A stretch of DNA of 64,000 nucleotides from Petroclostridium sp. X23 (GCF_030013905.1 NZ_CP124862.1:558001-622000); one strand, 5' to 3'; shown: positions 42,116-51,521, counted from the first letter of the stretch. A program made the numbers and translations. The notes: generated from the sequence alone by a model not told the origin.

Positions 42116-42652
42116 TCAATATTGGAATATTACCTCATTATCGGAAGGTTGCTCTACGGATAACACACCGTTTTCCAAAACCCTTTTCGCTTCGGATCGA
42201 GATATTTTCAGGCATTCAGCAATTAGCTTGTCATAGCGTATTCGCAAATGATAGGGGTTACGAAACCTTATAGCATCTCCCTCCGTATCTTCGCCGGTAT
42301 CCCTCAAAACATAAGCCGGCTCTTCCAAAATCTCAGCATCGTTTTTCTGAAATAAAACCCTGTCCAAACCATATTGATATACAATTTCTTGGTCGTTTCG
42401 CAGCAATGCCTCATACTCTGCCTTATTCAAACGGTTCTTGTTGATGTGCGAGCGAATCGGCAGATTGTATGTATGTTTACATTTAGTACATTGATAAATC
42501 AGCCATACATCAATCTGTTTTCCATTGGCGTTCACCCTAACCTTGTTGGTGCTGCGGCAAACAGTTTTGCTGCCGCAACCGGAACAGTTACGCAAAATTT
42601 TATATGTTTCGGTAGGGATAATCTCATATTCCGCTGCTTCAAAACAGTTCAT
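42116..42652 (-). CDS. DUF1062 domain protein
   Basis: 178 residues. N-terminal zinc-ribbon-like part (ILRNCSGCGSKTVCRSTNKV, RVNANGKQIDVWLIYQCTKC, KHTYNLPI) and an S4-like C-terminal helix region (IAECLKISRSEAKRVLENGV). Typical DUF1062 (YqcI-neighbourhood) architecture; function unknown, possibly RNA related. It overlaps the upstream gene by 4 bases. Confidence 0.8.
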   Translation of the reverse strand: MNCFEAAEYEIIPTETYKILRNCSGCGSKTVCRSTNKVRVNANGKQIDVWLIYQCTKCKHTYNLPIRSHINKNRLNKAEYEALLRNDQEIVYQYGLDRVLFQKNDAEILEEPAYVLRDTGEDTEGDAIRFRNPYHLRIRYDKLIAECLKISRSEAKRVLENGVLSVEQPSDNEVIFQY

Positions 42653-43218
42653 ATTGCATCCCCTTTACAAAAAGCGGAGATGCAATCATGCGGTATTATT
42701 GTCATCAGACAAACATCATCGCCCATTTTTACGCTTTTTAATAATTCTACATCGACCTCGCAACCAAAGGCTTTTTCAAAGAGAACCTTGCTATACCCTG
42801 TCGTACACTGGCACCATGTGTTCGTTTCAAATCTGTCCACATCTGCAAGCATAGGGCAGGGGCAAAATTGAAATTGCAGATAAATTACGCCGTCCTGATA
42901 AAACAGACCCGCCACTTTTGCTTTCTCGGAGCTTGCAAATTCCTCCATGCAAGATGAAGATGCTATCAGATTCTCTATCAGCGCTAGCTTTTCGTCCATC
43001 CCATAACCGCACTGGCAGGCCATCCTGATTTGCTTTGTGGTTTCCGGATCAAATTTATTTTCTAACCGGCGCATGGTAGACTTCGTCCAGGAAGCATTAT
43101 CCTGGCTCTTGGCAGACCCATCATCTCCATACACAATCGCTTTTGCTGTTTCATCATCGCTTTCGCGCTTAACTGCTTCGTAAATAACCTGTTCCTGAAT
43201 TGTTCTTATGTCGAACAT
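42649..43218 (-). CDS. DUF6144-like Cys-rich protein
   Basis: 189 residues with conserved Cys clusters (RMACQCGYGMDEKLALIENL, FCPCPMLADVDRF, NTWCQCTTGYSKVLFEKAFG). The C-terminus CEVDVELLKSVKMGDDVCLM is the pattern of the last strand-helix in L-2-amino-thiazoline-hydrolase-like folds. Forms a two-gene operon with DUF1062, 115 bases after an AraC regulator gene. Confidence 0.7.
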   Translation of the reverse strand: MFDIRTIQEQVIYEAVKRESDDETAKAIVYGDDGSAKSQDNASWTKSTMRRLENKFDPETTKQIRMACQCGYGMDEKLALIENLIASSSCMEEFASSEKAKVAGLFYQDGVIYLQFQFCPCPMLADVDRFETNTWCQCTTGYSKVLFEKAFGCEVDVELLKSVKMGDDVCLMTIIPHDCISAFCKGDAI

Positions 43219-43332
43219 ATTGACACCTCCATGACAGCATTAAAAAAGACCTATTGCAAAAATGATAACGATCCCGCTGGATCAATCTCATTTTAGCAAT
43301 AAGCCTTAGCGCCAAACTTCTGAATTCTTGCC

Positions 43333-44166
43333 CTATTTAACCGGTATGCACAAATCCATTACTACACAACTCGTTGCTCTATCAATCTTTCGATAGATAT
43401 TTAGTCCGTATTTTTCATCCATCTCGTAACCGCTTTTAGGAAACCAAACAGCGAAGATTCCTTGAAGCGCGCGAAATATATCTTTTATTTCTCCCTCAAA
43501 TCGGTAAGTCGCAAATTTCCCGCCTTTTATCGTTGCGATATTCTCTAATTTACAAGTATTGTCTGCTGTTATGCACAGATCGCATATGCAACTATTCAGA
43601 GAAGTAATCGTAGGGTCGTCATAGAACCTTTCAATCATTAAGGTATCATCCTGAATATGATCCTTGTAGGTATCCAAAAATTGAAACCATTTTTCCTTCA
43701 GTCCGCCGTAATTTCCAAAGACTCTCTCATAAATGACCTGAACATCGTGCAACAATACGATTTTCATTCTGGCATCGTAGTCGTCGAAGGTTTCAAAGTA
43801 ATCAACAATTTCAGGGTAAAACGGATTCGCAATACTTGTTGCCCCGGTAGATTTACGAAATTCAGTTGGAGAAAGACTATGATGCTGCCTAAATGCAGAA
43901 CTATAATTGGAGGAACTATATCCGTAATCTAATCCAATATCGGTGATTGCCTTATGCTGTTTCAGCTTAATGTCAATCGCACTTTGATCCATTTTCAGAT
44001 GCTTGATAAACGCATATACACTTTCGCCCGTTACCGCCTTAAAAACCCTGCTGAAATAGAATTCTGAATAATGAAAGTGGTTTGCCACTTCTTTAATCGT
44101 AATGCCTTCGTCAAGGTGTTGTAGCATATAGTCAATACTCTGACTGATCAGTTCTCTTTTAATCAT
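43333..44166 (-). CDS. AraC-family regulator with GyrI-like domain
   Basis: 277 residues. HTH part (VANHFHYSEFYFSRVFKAVT, IGLDYGYSSSNYSSAFRQHH, SLSPTEFRKS) followed by an effector-binding domain with the VIYERVFGNYGGLKEKWFQF motif and the closing YGLNIYRKIDRATSCVVMDL. Same architecture as the protein at 8109. Probably controls the adjacent DUF6144-DUF1062 operon. Confidence 0.88.
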   Translation of the reverse strand: MIKRELISQSIDYMLQHLDEGITIKEVANHFHYSEFYFSRVFKAVTGESVYAFIKHLKMDQSAIDIKLKQHKAITDIGLDYGYSSSNYSSAFRQHHSLSPTEFRKSTGATSIANPFYPEIVDYFETFDDYDARMKIVLLHDVQVIYERVFGNYGGLKEKWFQFLDTYKDHIQDDTLMIERFYDDPTITSLNSCICDLCITADNTCKLENIATIKGGKFATYRFEGEIKDIFRALQGIFAVWFPKSGYEMDEKYGLNIYRKIDRATSCVVMDLCIPVK

Positions 44167-44672
44167 AATGCACCCACTATTATCCCCCCATTACAGCGCC
44201 TGCAATATGGTAATGGGGCATACCGTCGCTTTGTTATCGTAAAGTTATCAAAACAATCTCTGGTTCAAAACTGCCCGACAAATTCCTATTTGTCTACATG
44301 CTTTATAAAAGGACTCATTTTTTACCATTTTATTGTCCATCTATGAAAAATTCAAGCATGGACTCAAAATATTAAATGTCATCTATAAAATGCCCCAAAA
44401 AACAGGGGCAAAAAATGCATTTTTTCGGCCCGATTTTTGCCCGATTTTCGCTCCAAAACCACTACATATAGTGGTTGTCCAGTCTCATTTTCCCTTAGAA
44501 CCACTATTCGTCATCATTATTACACACTCAACATGAAATTGTTAGGCTATTTTACACTTTTCAAAAATGCAGCAAAAATGCTGTGTTTATACTGGTTTGA
44601 TATCCATCCTGTCCTCTCGCTAAATAATTCTCGATTAGGCTATTTGATTTTTACGTCTTTAAAATTTGCGAT
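44167..44672. other. Noncoding junction region with palindromes
   Basis: About 500 bases without a gene. Contains AACCACTA-cata-TAGTGGTT (44457-44476), the palindrome AAAAAATGCATTTTTT (44410-44425), and a GCCCGATTTT repeat. It lies between the AraC cluster and the recombinase-bearing block, so it may be the element border. Confidence 0.4.
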
Positions 44673-45005
44673 TTATATCCCTAATATTGTAAATACTTTT
44701 TCATTTTCGAATACTTCATTTACCCAAAATGTAGCTTCATTAAGGGCTGTTTTTGCTTCAGTAGCCAATTGCGATGTATAATAAAGTATATCTTTCCATT
44801 GGGATTGATTAACTTCTGTTACTCCATATAGATCATAATTAGGAATAACTGCTGCAAATGCTTTGTATATTTCTAACTCCATAAAAGTATCGTCGTGTAT
44901 TAGTATTGAATCTGATGTCCAGAAGGTTTTATGATCCCATTTGCCTTTGTAAAATTCATGATAACATGTTCCCACACGATCACTTACATAACAAAAATAT
45001 TTCAT
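44673..45005 (-). CDS. Uncharacterised protein, immunity-like
   Basis: 110 residues: MKYFCYVSDRVGTCYHEFYK, GKWDHKTFWTSDSILIHDDT. Small, single-domain and acidic, with no family recognised. It lies just downstream of a recombinase and near two further unknown proteins, like immunity genes stored beside mobile elements. This last idea is inference. Confidence 0.5.
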   Translation of the reverse strand: MKYFCYVSDRVGTCYHEFYKGKWDHKTFWTSDSILIHDDTFMELEIYKAFAAVIPNYDLYGVTEVNQSQWKDILYYTSQLATEAKTALNEATFWVNEVFENEKVFTILGI

Positions 45006-45047
45006 AAATGCACCTCGCTAAATATAAAAAACTCCCTTTTCTAAAAT

Positions 45048-45971
45048 CTACTTCTTTGAGCTGTATTTTCTGCTTTTTCGCTGATTTCCTTCTTCGCCTT
45101 TTATAACATTGCTTCGGTGCTGTTTTTCAATCTGCACGGCTTGAAATGTTTCCTTAGAGATTATGGCCGGATTGTTGTCTTCAGCTAAATAACATGCGCT
45201 ATGCTTTCCGTTATCCAACAACCGCACATTGCCCATATACTTTTCATTACTGAGTATTACGTCAATTGTTCTCTTAGGCCATGTAGCCTTTCCAGTAGGA
45301 GACTTGATCCCCAACCGTTCCAGTTCTTTCACAATACCTAAAACACTCTTACCCTGAATATAGAGGCTAAATATCATGCGAACATTTTTCGCCTCTTTCT
45401 CATCAATAGCCAGGTTACCATCTTCATCATTGTAATATCCATAGCATTTTCTATTATATAGCTTTGAAGTACCTTGTGCGGCACGTTGTTTGATACCCCA
45501 TTTTATATTATCAGATCTAGATTCATTTTCAGCCTGTGCTATAGCTTCGATGATAGAAATCATGAGTTCACTATCTATATTTGCAGTATCCAAATCCTCT
45601 TGCTCAAATATAACTCTCACTCCTAATGTTTTTAGCTGATTTAAGGCTTCAAGTGTATCAACTGTATCCCTACCAAATCGGCTAATACTCTTTGTGAATA
45701 TAATCTCAAGGTTATGTGAGTGACAATCTTCAATCATACGTGCAAACTCTTTCCGAGAAGAACCAGTTTTACTAGAGGCTATGTCCATATACACATCAAC
45801 AAGAAGCCACTGCGGTGCGGCTGCAGTTAATCTGGTAAGTGCAGATACCTGTGCAGAAAGGCTTTTTAGTTGTTCAGAACTATTACTACTGACTCTACAG
45901 TATATACCTACTCTTCTTTCTCTCTTTGGAGGTTTGGGTGGTATGAAATGTATTGTTGGATTATATTGCAT
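45048..45971 (-). CDS. Serine recombinase, short form
   Basis: 307 residues. Resolvase catalytic domain with nucleophile Ser in RVGIYCRVSSNSSEQ and the ITKSISRFGRDTVDTLEALN helix; recombinase domain (RKCYGYYNDEDGNLAIDEKE, WPKRTIDVILSNEKYMGNVR). It ends after a basic tail without the zinc ribbon and coiled coil of large serine integrases. Complete-looking for this shorter class. Likely moves the small cargo block 44.7-47.1 kb, or is an accessory recombinase of the element. Confidence 0.88.
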   Translation of the reverse strand: MQYNPTIHFIPPKPPKRERRVGIYCRVSSNSSEQLKSLSAQVSALTRLTAAAPQWLLVDVYMDIASSKTGSSRKEFARMIEDCHSHNLEIIFTKSISRFGRDTVDTLEALNQLKTLGVRVIFEQEDLDTANIDSELMISIIEAIAQAENESRSDNIKWGIKQRAAQGTSKLYNRKCYGYYNDEDGNLAIDEKEAKNVRMIFSLYIQGKSVLGIVKELERLGIKSPTGKATWPKRTIDVILSNEKYMGNVRLLDNGKHSACYLAEDNNPAIISKETFQAVQIEKQHRSNVIKGEEGNQRKSRKYSSKK

Positions 45972-46044
45972 AAAACACCTCGTCTATATAAGTTTATTCT
46001 CTGTTGTTAAACTAGTATTATAAAGGAAAAATTCTACTCATAAT

Positions 46045-46386
46045 CTATCCGCAAATTTTATCATCAAAGATATTTAGTTCTTGATCAAAAAAAGCTGTAT
46101 AAACACAACAACAAGAATCTTCTTCATCTGTAATTCTTATATCACAAGCAATATAATCAAGGGGTGGTTCATAGCTATAAGATTTACTTATGGCAACTCT
46201 CTCATTATGAAAATTGTACGTTTGTAAAATCCTATTCAAATCAGCTCTCATGTCATCTATAAAAGCTTCCGGATTATCGTTATACCAATTTATTAGATAA
46301 TTTATCAGCGCTTTATTTGTTTTTTCAAACAATTGACTATCTACAATAAAGTTCTGAAATGAAGAACTGCTAACTGGAATCTCCAT
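46045..46386 (-). CDS. Uncharacterised small acidic protein
   Basis: 113 residues from the ATG at 46386 (GGAGGG box). Text: SSFQNFIVDSQLFEKTNKAL, INYLINWYNDNPEAFIDDMR, DYIACDIRITDEEDSCCCVY. No family recognised; has the compact alpha/beta look of polymorphic-toxin immunity proteins. Confidence 0.5.
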   Translation of the reverse strand: MEIPVSSSSFQNFIVDSQLFEKTNKALINYLINWYNDNPEAFIDDMRADLNRILQTYNFHNERVAISKSYSYEPPLDYIACDIRITDEEDSCCCVYTAFFDQELNIFDDKICG

Positions 46387-46493
46387 GGCATTTCCCTCCA
46401 TTAGTGCTATATAAAATAAATTATTGAATTTTTAGACATACGGCGTCTCATCAATATCACTTCTTAGCTAAATGAACAGTGTTTAATTATTAC

Positions 46494-47144
46494 TTAGATT
46501 TTCCAGTACACGTTATTAGGTAGTCTACGTAAATAGCCTTCACTTTTTTCTATTATTTCTCCTGTTTGAACATCTCTAACTATTACATTTTCATGATATT
46601 GTGGATTTTCATACCATTCTGATAGATATAACTTATCTTCATCCCGAAATAATACTGTCTCTGTTTTTCCAATTGCAATTTTCTTTTTTTCTGGCCAAAT
46701 AATTTCGTAAAAACCATCATTTCCGCTTCTTCCAAGGGTAAGTGGTGTTGTTTCAAGCATTAAATTATAACAATCTTCAACTTCTGATAAAGACAACTCA
46801 GTTATAACCTCTAATTTTTGTTTTTCTGGAATATATTTTGTAATTCTAATTAAATTTTGATGAAAATCAACAACTAAAAAATTTAATTCTCCGTTATTCC
46901 ATATTGGTTTTTCAACATATATATTATCTTGGATTTGAAACGGTGAATGAAATTCCCCCTCAGGGTAATGGATTAAGTGATGAATAATTCCTTTAAAAAA
47001 TCCATCTCTATTAAATATTTCATAGGCATCATATAAATCACAACATGGATCCGCTTCTTCCCTACAGTAATACCATTCGTTTGTTCCTTCAATTTCTTCT
47101 GGATAACTATTTGAAATACCTTTAATTTTAGTAATATTGATCAT
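46494..47144 (-). CDS. Uncharacterised protein, beta-rich
   Basis: 216 residues with alternating strands (GEFHSPFQIQDNIYVEKPIW, NGELNFLVVDFHQNLIRITK, YIPEKQKLEVITELSLSEVE). Repeated beta hairpins suggest a WD/propeller-like or immunity fold; no recognised domain. Follows the large recombinase gene in the same direction after a 275-base gap that shows no gene. Confidence 0.5.
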   Translation of the reverse strand: MINITKIKGISNSYPEEIEGTNEWYYCREEADPCCDLYDAYEIFNRDGFFKGIIHHLIHYPEGEFHSPFQIQDNIYVEKPIWNNGELNFLVVDFHQNLIRITKYIPEKQKLEVITELSLSEVEDCYNLMLETTPLTLGRSGNDGFYEIIWPEKKKIAIGKTETVLFRDEDKLYLSEWYENPQYHENVIVRDVQTGEIIEKSEGYLRRLPNNVYWKI

Positions 47145-47419
47145 TTATTTATTCCCCTTTATAGGTTTAAAGCCTATTTAACATTACATCAATAATACAA
47201 TATGTTAATTAGTCTATTTATATATTTTATCACATCTAAGCTATCTCCTCAACCCTATGAATTTATCTAATCTGTCAACTCAACCCTACGCCAATTTTAA
47301 CAGTGGATATGTTCTTAATATATTAAAAAACAAGGATTTTCTAAGTTGAAAGATTTTGCTATAAAATCTTCCAATCTAGAAAACCCTTTATCTATAAGCT
47401 TTTTTAACCATTCCATTTA

Positions 47420-49162
47420 TCAGTTCTTATTATCAACACAACACACTCCACGTGTGTCGGTCGAGGTAAAGGAAGGCAAATCTACCACATCATTTTGCCG
47501 TCTCTTTTTTTTAAACTGCTTATACATTTTGCTCTGCACGGCATTATAAAATCCGGTCTTATAAACGAAAGTAAGCTTGTATGGATTAGGTTTTCCATCC
47601 TCATCTACTTCTCCGATAATAACCTTCTCCACAATGCTTTCAAATACACATCGATCAAAAGTCGTTAAAATTTCATTTTTCTCAAGCACCTTGCGAAAAT
47701 GTTCTATTCTCTTTGCCAGGTCAATTTCTTCTTGAGAAGACTGCTCCAATTGCTCCTTTTCACTCAGAAGGTCATCCAAAATCAGTTGAAACTCTTCGTA
47801 CTTCTTTTCATAAGCAGCTTTATCTATTTTTTCCTCCAGGTGAAGGTCAATTAGCCGGTTTCTTTTCTGCTCAACGGCTTGAATTTCATTCTCCACTTTT
47901 ACAAGCCGCTTTTGAAAATCATTACTCTTTAAAACAGCTTCCATTCTTTTTACTAATTCATCAAGCACATCAGAATTATTATCGCACAACAGCTTGTACG
48001 ATTCAACAAAAGCATCTTCAAGAATCTTCTCTTCAATTGCTTTACTGGGTGGACAATATTTCTTGCCTTTCTTGGTAGCTGTTACACACTGCCAGATCAC
48101 TTTTTCATGAACAGTACCGCTATGCCAGTTTCGGCGTGATAAATTGCTTCCGCAAAAGGCACATTCCAGTTTGCTGCTGAAAGCATATTTTCTGCTGTAT
48201 TTTTCACGCTTTCCCTTTTCAACTCCACGCCGCTTAGCGCCTCTTCGGCTTAAAATCCCCTGAGCCTTTTCAAAGACTTCTTCACTGACAATAGGCTCAT
48301 GATGATTTTTCACATAGAATTGATCCTCCTCACCATAGTTATCCAGTCTTCTCTTTGATATAGGATCAACAGTAAATGTCTTGCCCTGCAAAACATCACC
48401 CTTGTACTTTTCATTTTTAATAATTCCTAAAACGGTTGTATCATGCCATTGTGTATTACCATACCTGGTTTTATATCCAAGGCCGGTCAACTCTTTTGCA
48501 ATAACATAGGCACCGGCACCATCAACATACCGGTCAAATATGTAGCGCACCACACCTGCTTCTGCTTCATTGATAGAAATACTCTTTTCAACAGGGTCAT
48601 AATCGTACCCTAGGCAGCTTTGAAAGCCAACCAGTTCACCGCGCTTCATTTTCATTTTTAAGCCCTTTTTTACATTGGCAGAAATGTTCTCAACCTCCTG
48701 CTGTGCAACAGAGCTTAATATGACAAGCAGCAGTTCACCGTCCATTGTCATCGTATTAATATTTTCATCCTCAAAAAATACTGCAATATTTTTTTCCTTT
48801 AACATACGGACATATTTTAGAGTATCCAAGGTATTTCTTGCAAATCTTGATATAGATTTTGTAATAATCATATCGATTTTTCCGTCCATACAATCATTAA
48901 TCATACGTTGAAAATTCTCACGCTTTGTCACCTGTGTGCCTGTTATGGCTTCATCTGCATAGATGTCTACCAAAACCCAATCCTTACGCTTTTCTACCAA
49001 GTCCGTATAATAAGCAACCTGTGATTTATAACTGCTTAATTGTTCCTCTGAATCCGTACTAACTCTGGCATAAGGAGCAACACGCAAGATATCCGTCAGC
49101 TTCCCTGCTGTACGTTCAGATACTTTCCTATTTGCTCTAATTACTTCAACTTCATGCATCAT
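47420..49162 (-). CDS. Large serine recombinase (TndX/TnpX-like)
   Basis: 580 residues. Catalytic domain APYARVSTDSEEQLSSYKSQ (nucleophile Ser about 36) with IITKSISRFARNTLDTLKYV; recombinase domain about 170-290; zinc ribbon CAFCGSNLSRR ... WQCVTA ... C at about 335-375; long coiled coil about 420-500; C-terminal DUF4368-like end. This is the type that integrates and excises clostridial conjugative elements. A ribosome binding site GGGGG precedes MMHEVEV. Confidence 0.93.
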   Translation of the reverse strand: MMHEVEVIRANRKVSERTAGKLTDILRVAPYARVSTDSEEQLSSYKSQVAYYTDLVEKRKDWVLVDIYADEAITGTQVTKRENFQRMINDCMDGKIDMIITKSISRFARNTLDTLKYVRMLKEKNIAVFFEDENINTMTMDGELLLVILSSVAQQEVENISANVKKGLKMKMKRGELVGFQSCLGYDYDPVEKSISINEAEAGVVRYIFDRYVDGAGAYVIAKELTGLGYKTRYGNTQWHDTTVLGIIKNEKYKGDVLQGKTFTVDPISKRRLDNYGEEDQFYVKNHHEPIVSEEVFEKAQGILSRRGAKRRGVEKGKREKYSRKYAFSSKLECAFCGSNLSRRNWHSGTVHEKVIWQCVTATKKGKKYCPPSKAIEEKILEDAFVESYKLLCDNNSDVLDELVKRMEAVLKSNDFQKRLVKVENEIQAVEQKRNRLIDLHLEEKIDKAAYEKKYEEFQLILDDLLSEKEQLEQSSQEEIDLAKRIEHFRKVLEKNEILTTFDRCVFESIVEKVIIGEVDEDGKPNPYKLTFVYKTGFYNAVQSKMYKQFKKKRRQNDVVDLPSFTSTDTRGVCCVDNKN

Positions 49163-49234
49163 AAATCCCCCTTTCAGCTTTTATTATTACGGAATCAGTA
49201 TAATAATCTATTGAATATCTGACAAATGTGTAAA

Positions 49235-49381
49235 TTAAGATGTCAGGTCTGAAACTACGCCATAGTCCTGCATAAGCTTATTTTTAATTAATGTAAATTC
49301 CTTCTCAGTGATTAAAGCCAAAGTCAATAATTGCCTCAACATAGCAATTTGCATACTATATCGAATCAATTTATCTTTCAT
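49235..49381 (-). CDS. Small SHOCT-like protein upstream of the recombinase
   Basis: 48 residues: MKDKLIRYSMQIAMLRQLLT, LALITEKEFTLIKNKLMQDY, GVVSDLTS. The LLxxxLITEKEFxxIKxKLxxDY motif is that of short SHOCT-type helical hairpins. Well-placed GGAGGGG box. A constant neighbour of large serine recombinases in such elements; could be a recombination directionality factor, but this is only inferred from position. Confidence 0.65.
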   Translation of the reverse strand: MKDKLIRYSMQIAMLRQLLTLALITEKEFTLIKNKLMQDYGVVSDLTS

Positions 49382-49918
49382 AAAACCCCTCCGTCCTCAC
49401 AATCACTAATTTCTATATTTTTGCAGTATCAGGGGGCGCCTTTGTTTAAATAGTCATATATTACAGCGCACCCCTAACCTACATTTCTGTTTTGGTTTTA
49501 TTTTCATTTGTGTTTATCCGGCAGATGGCGGCTGACCATCCTCATAGGAATTACACCTCTCCGTGGTTCTCACCGAGCCGCCCCCATTGCGTGTTCCCGC
49601 TTCGCGGGGCTGTGGCTGGACGGAAGTATCATTATCCCTCGTATGTGTCATCGCCTTAAACATAACCATTGTCTATTTATTGCACGGGTATTGATCGCTC
49701 GCACCTTACCTTTCCAATTTATAATAGCGTGAGATACATTGCTTATATTGTAATTGGCATCAAACAGGTGGTCTTGGCGTACCTGCAATCTGGCTTTCCC
49801 TTTCAGGACATACGGGGAACGTACCGGAAAACAACTATTTAATTGTCAAAGTTCAATCGAGGGGGTAGAAGTTGTCCCTCTAATAACCAGTTCATTTTTG
49901 AGGCAAAACCGCAGGGTG
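49382..49918. other. Regulatory region with GC-rich block
   Basis: Mostly noncoding. Between 49514 and 49663 a GC-rich block carries a 49-codon minus-strand frame (MFKAMTHTRDNDTSVQPQPR, EAGTRNGGGSVRTTERCNSY) without a ribosome binding site. The rest is AT-rich without recognised signals. Confidence 0.4.
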
Positions 49919-50341
49919 TTATAAAAAGTTTTTAAGAAACTTTTCAATATTTTTCAGTCCACGCTCAATGGATTCTCTGACTGCACTTTCCCGGACACCC
50001 TCTGCCTTTGCAATAGCCGCTTTACTCATACCTAAAAAGAAATATGCGTAAATACGCTTTGCTTGTTTTTCCGGCAAGCTGTTGATTGCAGCATAAAGCT
50101 CATTATTGGTAATTCTTCTTTCGTAAATTTCCTGGGGCGATAATGATATAAACACAATCTCATGTTCAATACCGTCGTTCCGGTCAAGAGAGTAGTACGC
50201 TTTATGCCTGTATGTACGCAGTCGATAGGCACTGTCATTCAGTTCAAAGCGTTTTAGGGATAGTGCAATTTCATCAGCTACCTCAATAAAAAAATCAGAT
50301 TTATAAAACGGGTAATAATCCCGCAAATTGATCGTTTTCAT
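49919..50341 (-). CDS. Sigma-70-like regulatory factor of the element
   Basis: 140 residues from the ATG at 50341 (ACGGAGG box). The N-terminus MKTINLRDYYPFYKSDFFIE and C-terminal region-4 HTH (FFLGMSKAAIAKAEGVRESA, VRESIERGLKNIEKFLK) match small sigma-like proteins encoded between recombinase and transfer genes. It probably activates transfer or excision promoters. A terminator lies 80 bases upstream. Confidence 0.8.
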   Translation of the reverse strand: MKTINLRDYYPFYKSDFFIEVADEIALSLKRFELNDSAYRLRTYRHKAYYSLDRNDGIEHEIVFISLSPQEIYERRITNNELYAAINSLPEKQAKRIYAYFFLGMSKAAIAKAEGVRESAVRESIERGLKNIEKFLKNFL

Positions 50342-50855
50342 TATTCTAACCTCCGTTTTGATTTTTTGGAAAACCAAAACAGAGGGTGGAGAACGGCATC
50401 CGACGCAATTCCGCTTTATACGACAAAAAAAGCTCACTTGGGTGCAATCCAAATGAGCTTTTACAAGACTTGCGTTTTTATATATCCTATTTTTAGGCTC
50501 TGGTAGTTCTACTTGTTGGTCATATTTGCCCCTTGCCCAAAATAAGCTTTTTTTAATAGTTTAACATTAGTTATAAAGTATAAAATAATGTTTGCTTTAT
50601 CACGCTTGACCGCCATTCAATAGCGGTCGCTGAATTTTTAAGACATACTGAATAAGCATAAAAGTACCCTCCAAATTTGTGAGCATAGGGGGGGACCATC
50701 ACTCAAGTACAGAAAGTCCCAACAAACTCACCTTTTTTATTTGACGGCGCAATCCGTTACATTAAAAAGCTATTGCTTACTTACAATTTCCCTTGTCATT
50801 TCTTATTTAGGCTGCAAAATCTATTTGTCTGACATGCCTCCATATAGGATGCTTT
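50342..50855. other. Intergenic region containing a terminator
   Basis: No gene seen. Holds the hairpin at 50424-50463 and a second weak hairpin (GACCGCTATTG/CAATAGCGGTC-like) near 50610-50635. Confidence 0.4.
50424..50463 (-). terminator. Intrinsic terminator upstream of the sigma-like gene
   Basis: Arms AAAGCTCACTTGG and CCAAATGAGCTTT with a TGCAAT-type loop; in the minus direction seven T follow. It would stop transcripts from the Xre gene before the sigma-like gene unless antiterminated. Confidence 0.75.
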
Positions 50856-51188
50856 TTAATACTTTTTATTGTCTATCAAAGCTTTTATTGTTGCAGTTAT
50901 AACATTGAGTTCACTTTCATCGCACATATATAGTAATTGGATGAGTAACCCAACTTTTGAATCAGCATGCAGTTTTTCAGGAAAAAAAATTCTATCTGCA
51001 GATATGCCTAATTTCCGAATAAGATTAAAAAGAACATTATAGCTTGGCTTTTTGTTTTCATTCTCAATAGACATGAGATAGCGAGGTGTAATATTAATTT
51101 TTTCTGCTAGCTGCTCTCGAGTGAGATTATTTTCTTTTCTAGCAGCTTTTATAATTTTACCCAGCTTGTCCAAATCTTTATTATGCAT
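50856..51188 (-). CDS. Xre-family regulator under c-di-GMP riboswitch
   Basis: 110 residues: HTH (LGKIIKAARKENNLTREQLA, EKINITPRYLMSIENENKKP, SYNVLFNLIRKLGISADRIF) plus a C-terminal helical pair (DESELNVITATIKALIDNKK). Such regulators control transfer modules of clostridial elements. GGAGG lies before the ATG. Its 5' leader holds a c-di-GMP-I aptamer and a terminator, so expression should respond to the second messenger. Confidence 0.9.
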   Translation of the reverse strand: MHNKDLDKLGKIIKAARKENNLTREQLAEKINITPRYLMSIENENKKPSYNVLFNLIRKLGISADRIFFPEKLHADSKVGLLIQLLYMCDESELNVITATIKALIDNKKY

Positions 51189-51235
51189 ATTGTTTTGCCT
51201 CCAATATCACATCATCCATATGCTATCCCATACAA

Positions 51236-51270
51236 AAATAAAAACCTACCGCAAAAGAGGGCAGGTCTTA
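51236..51270 (-). terminator. Riboswitch expression-platform terminator
   Basis: Minus strand: ACCTGCC pairs with GGTAGGT across a CTCTTTTGC loop (one G-U), followed by TTTTTATTTTT. It lies just after the aptamer and 48 bases before the Xre start. Confidence 0.8.
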
Positions 51271-51273
51271 GAC

Positions 51274-51375
51274 ACATAGTAAATGCGGCAACCGGCTGTC
51301 ATAGTGTAGCAAACACTTTAGACCCCTCTGGCTTTGCGTCCCTGTCTTTCGACAGGTTTGCCCTTACTACTATTA
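51274..51375 (-). ncRNA. Cyclic di-GMP-I riboswitch (GEMM-I aptamer)
   Basis: Minus strand shows the conserved core in order: GGGCAAACC, CGAAAG tetraloop hairpin CCTGTC/GACAGG, GGGACGCAAAGCC, GGGTCTAAAG, a variable hairpin GTGT..ACAC, and GACAGCCGGTTGCCGC, as in the structurally known Vibrio aptamer. The closing stem ATAGTA/TACTAT (51368-51373 with 51276-51281) is present. Followed by a terminator and the Xre gene. Confidence 0.93.
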
Positions 51376-51521
51376 AATTGAGATCTTTAAAACAAAATTT
51401 CTTTTAATATTCTTCTCTCTGCTCTCCTATAAAGCATTTTAATGAAATTACGTACTTTAATCGTGCCTATCACATTCTTCATTTGTGTGGACTACTCATA
51501 ATCGTAATAAATTTATAAATA

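Noticed and set aside
44410..44476. Palindromes as a candidate attachment site of the conjugative element.
   Set aside because: The matching other end is outside the window, and serine recombinase sites need not be palindromic; cannot be supported.
49508..49732. Rightward 74-codon frame in the GC-rich block.
   Set aside because: No ribosome binding site, unusual composition, and opposite to all neighbouring genes.
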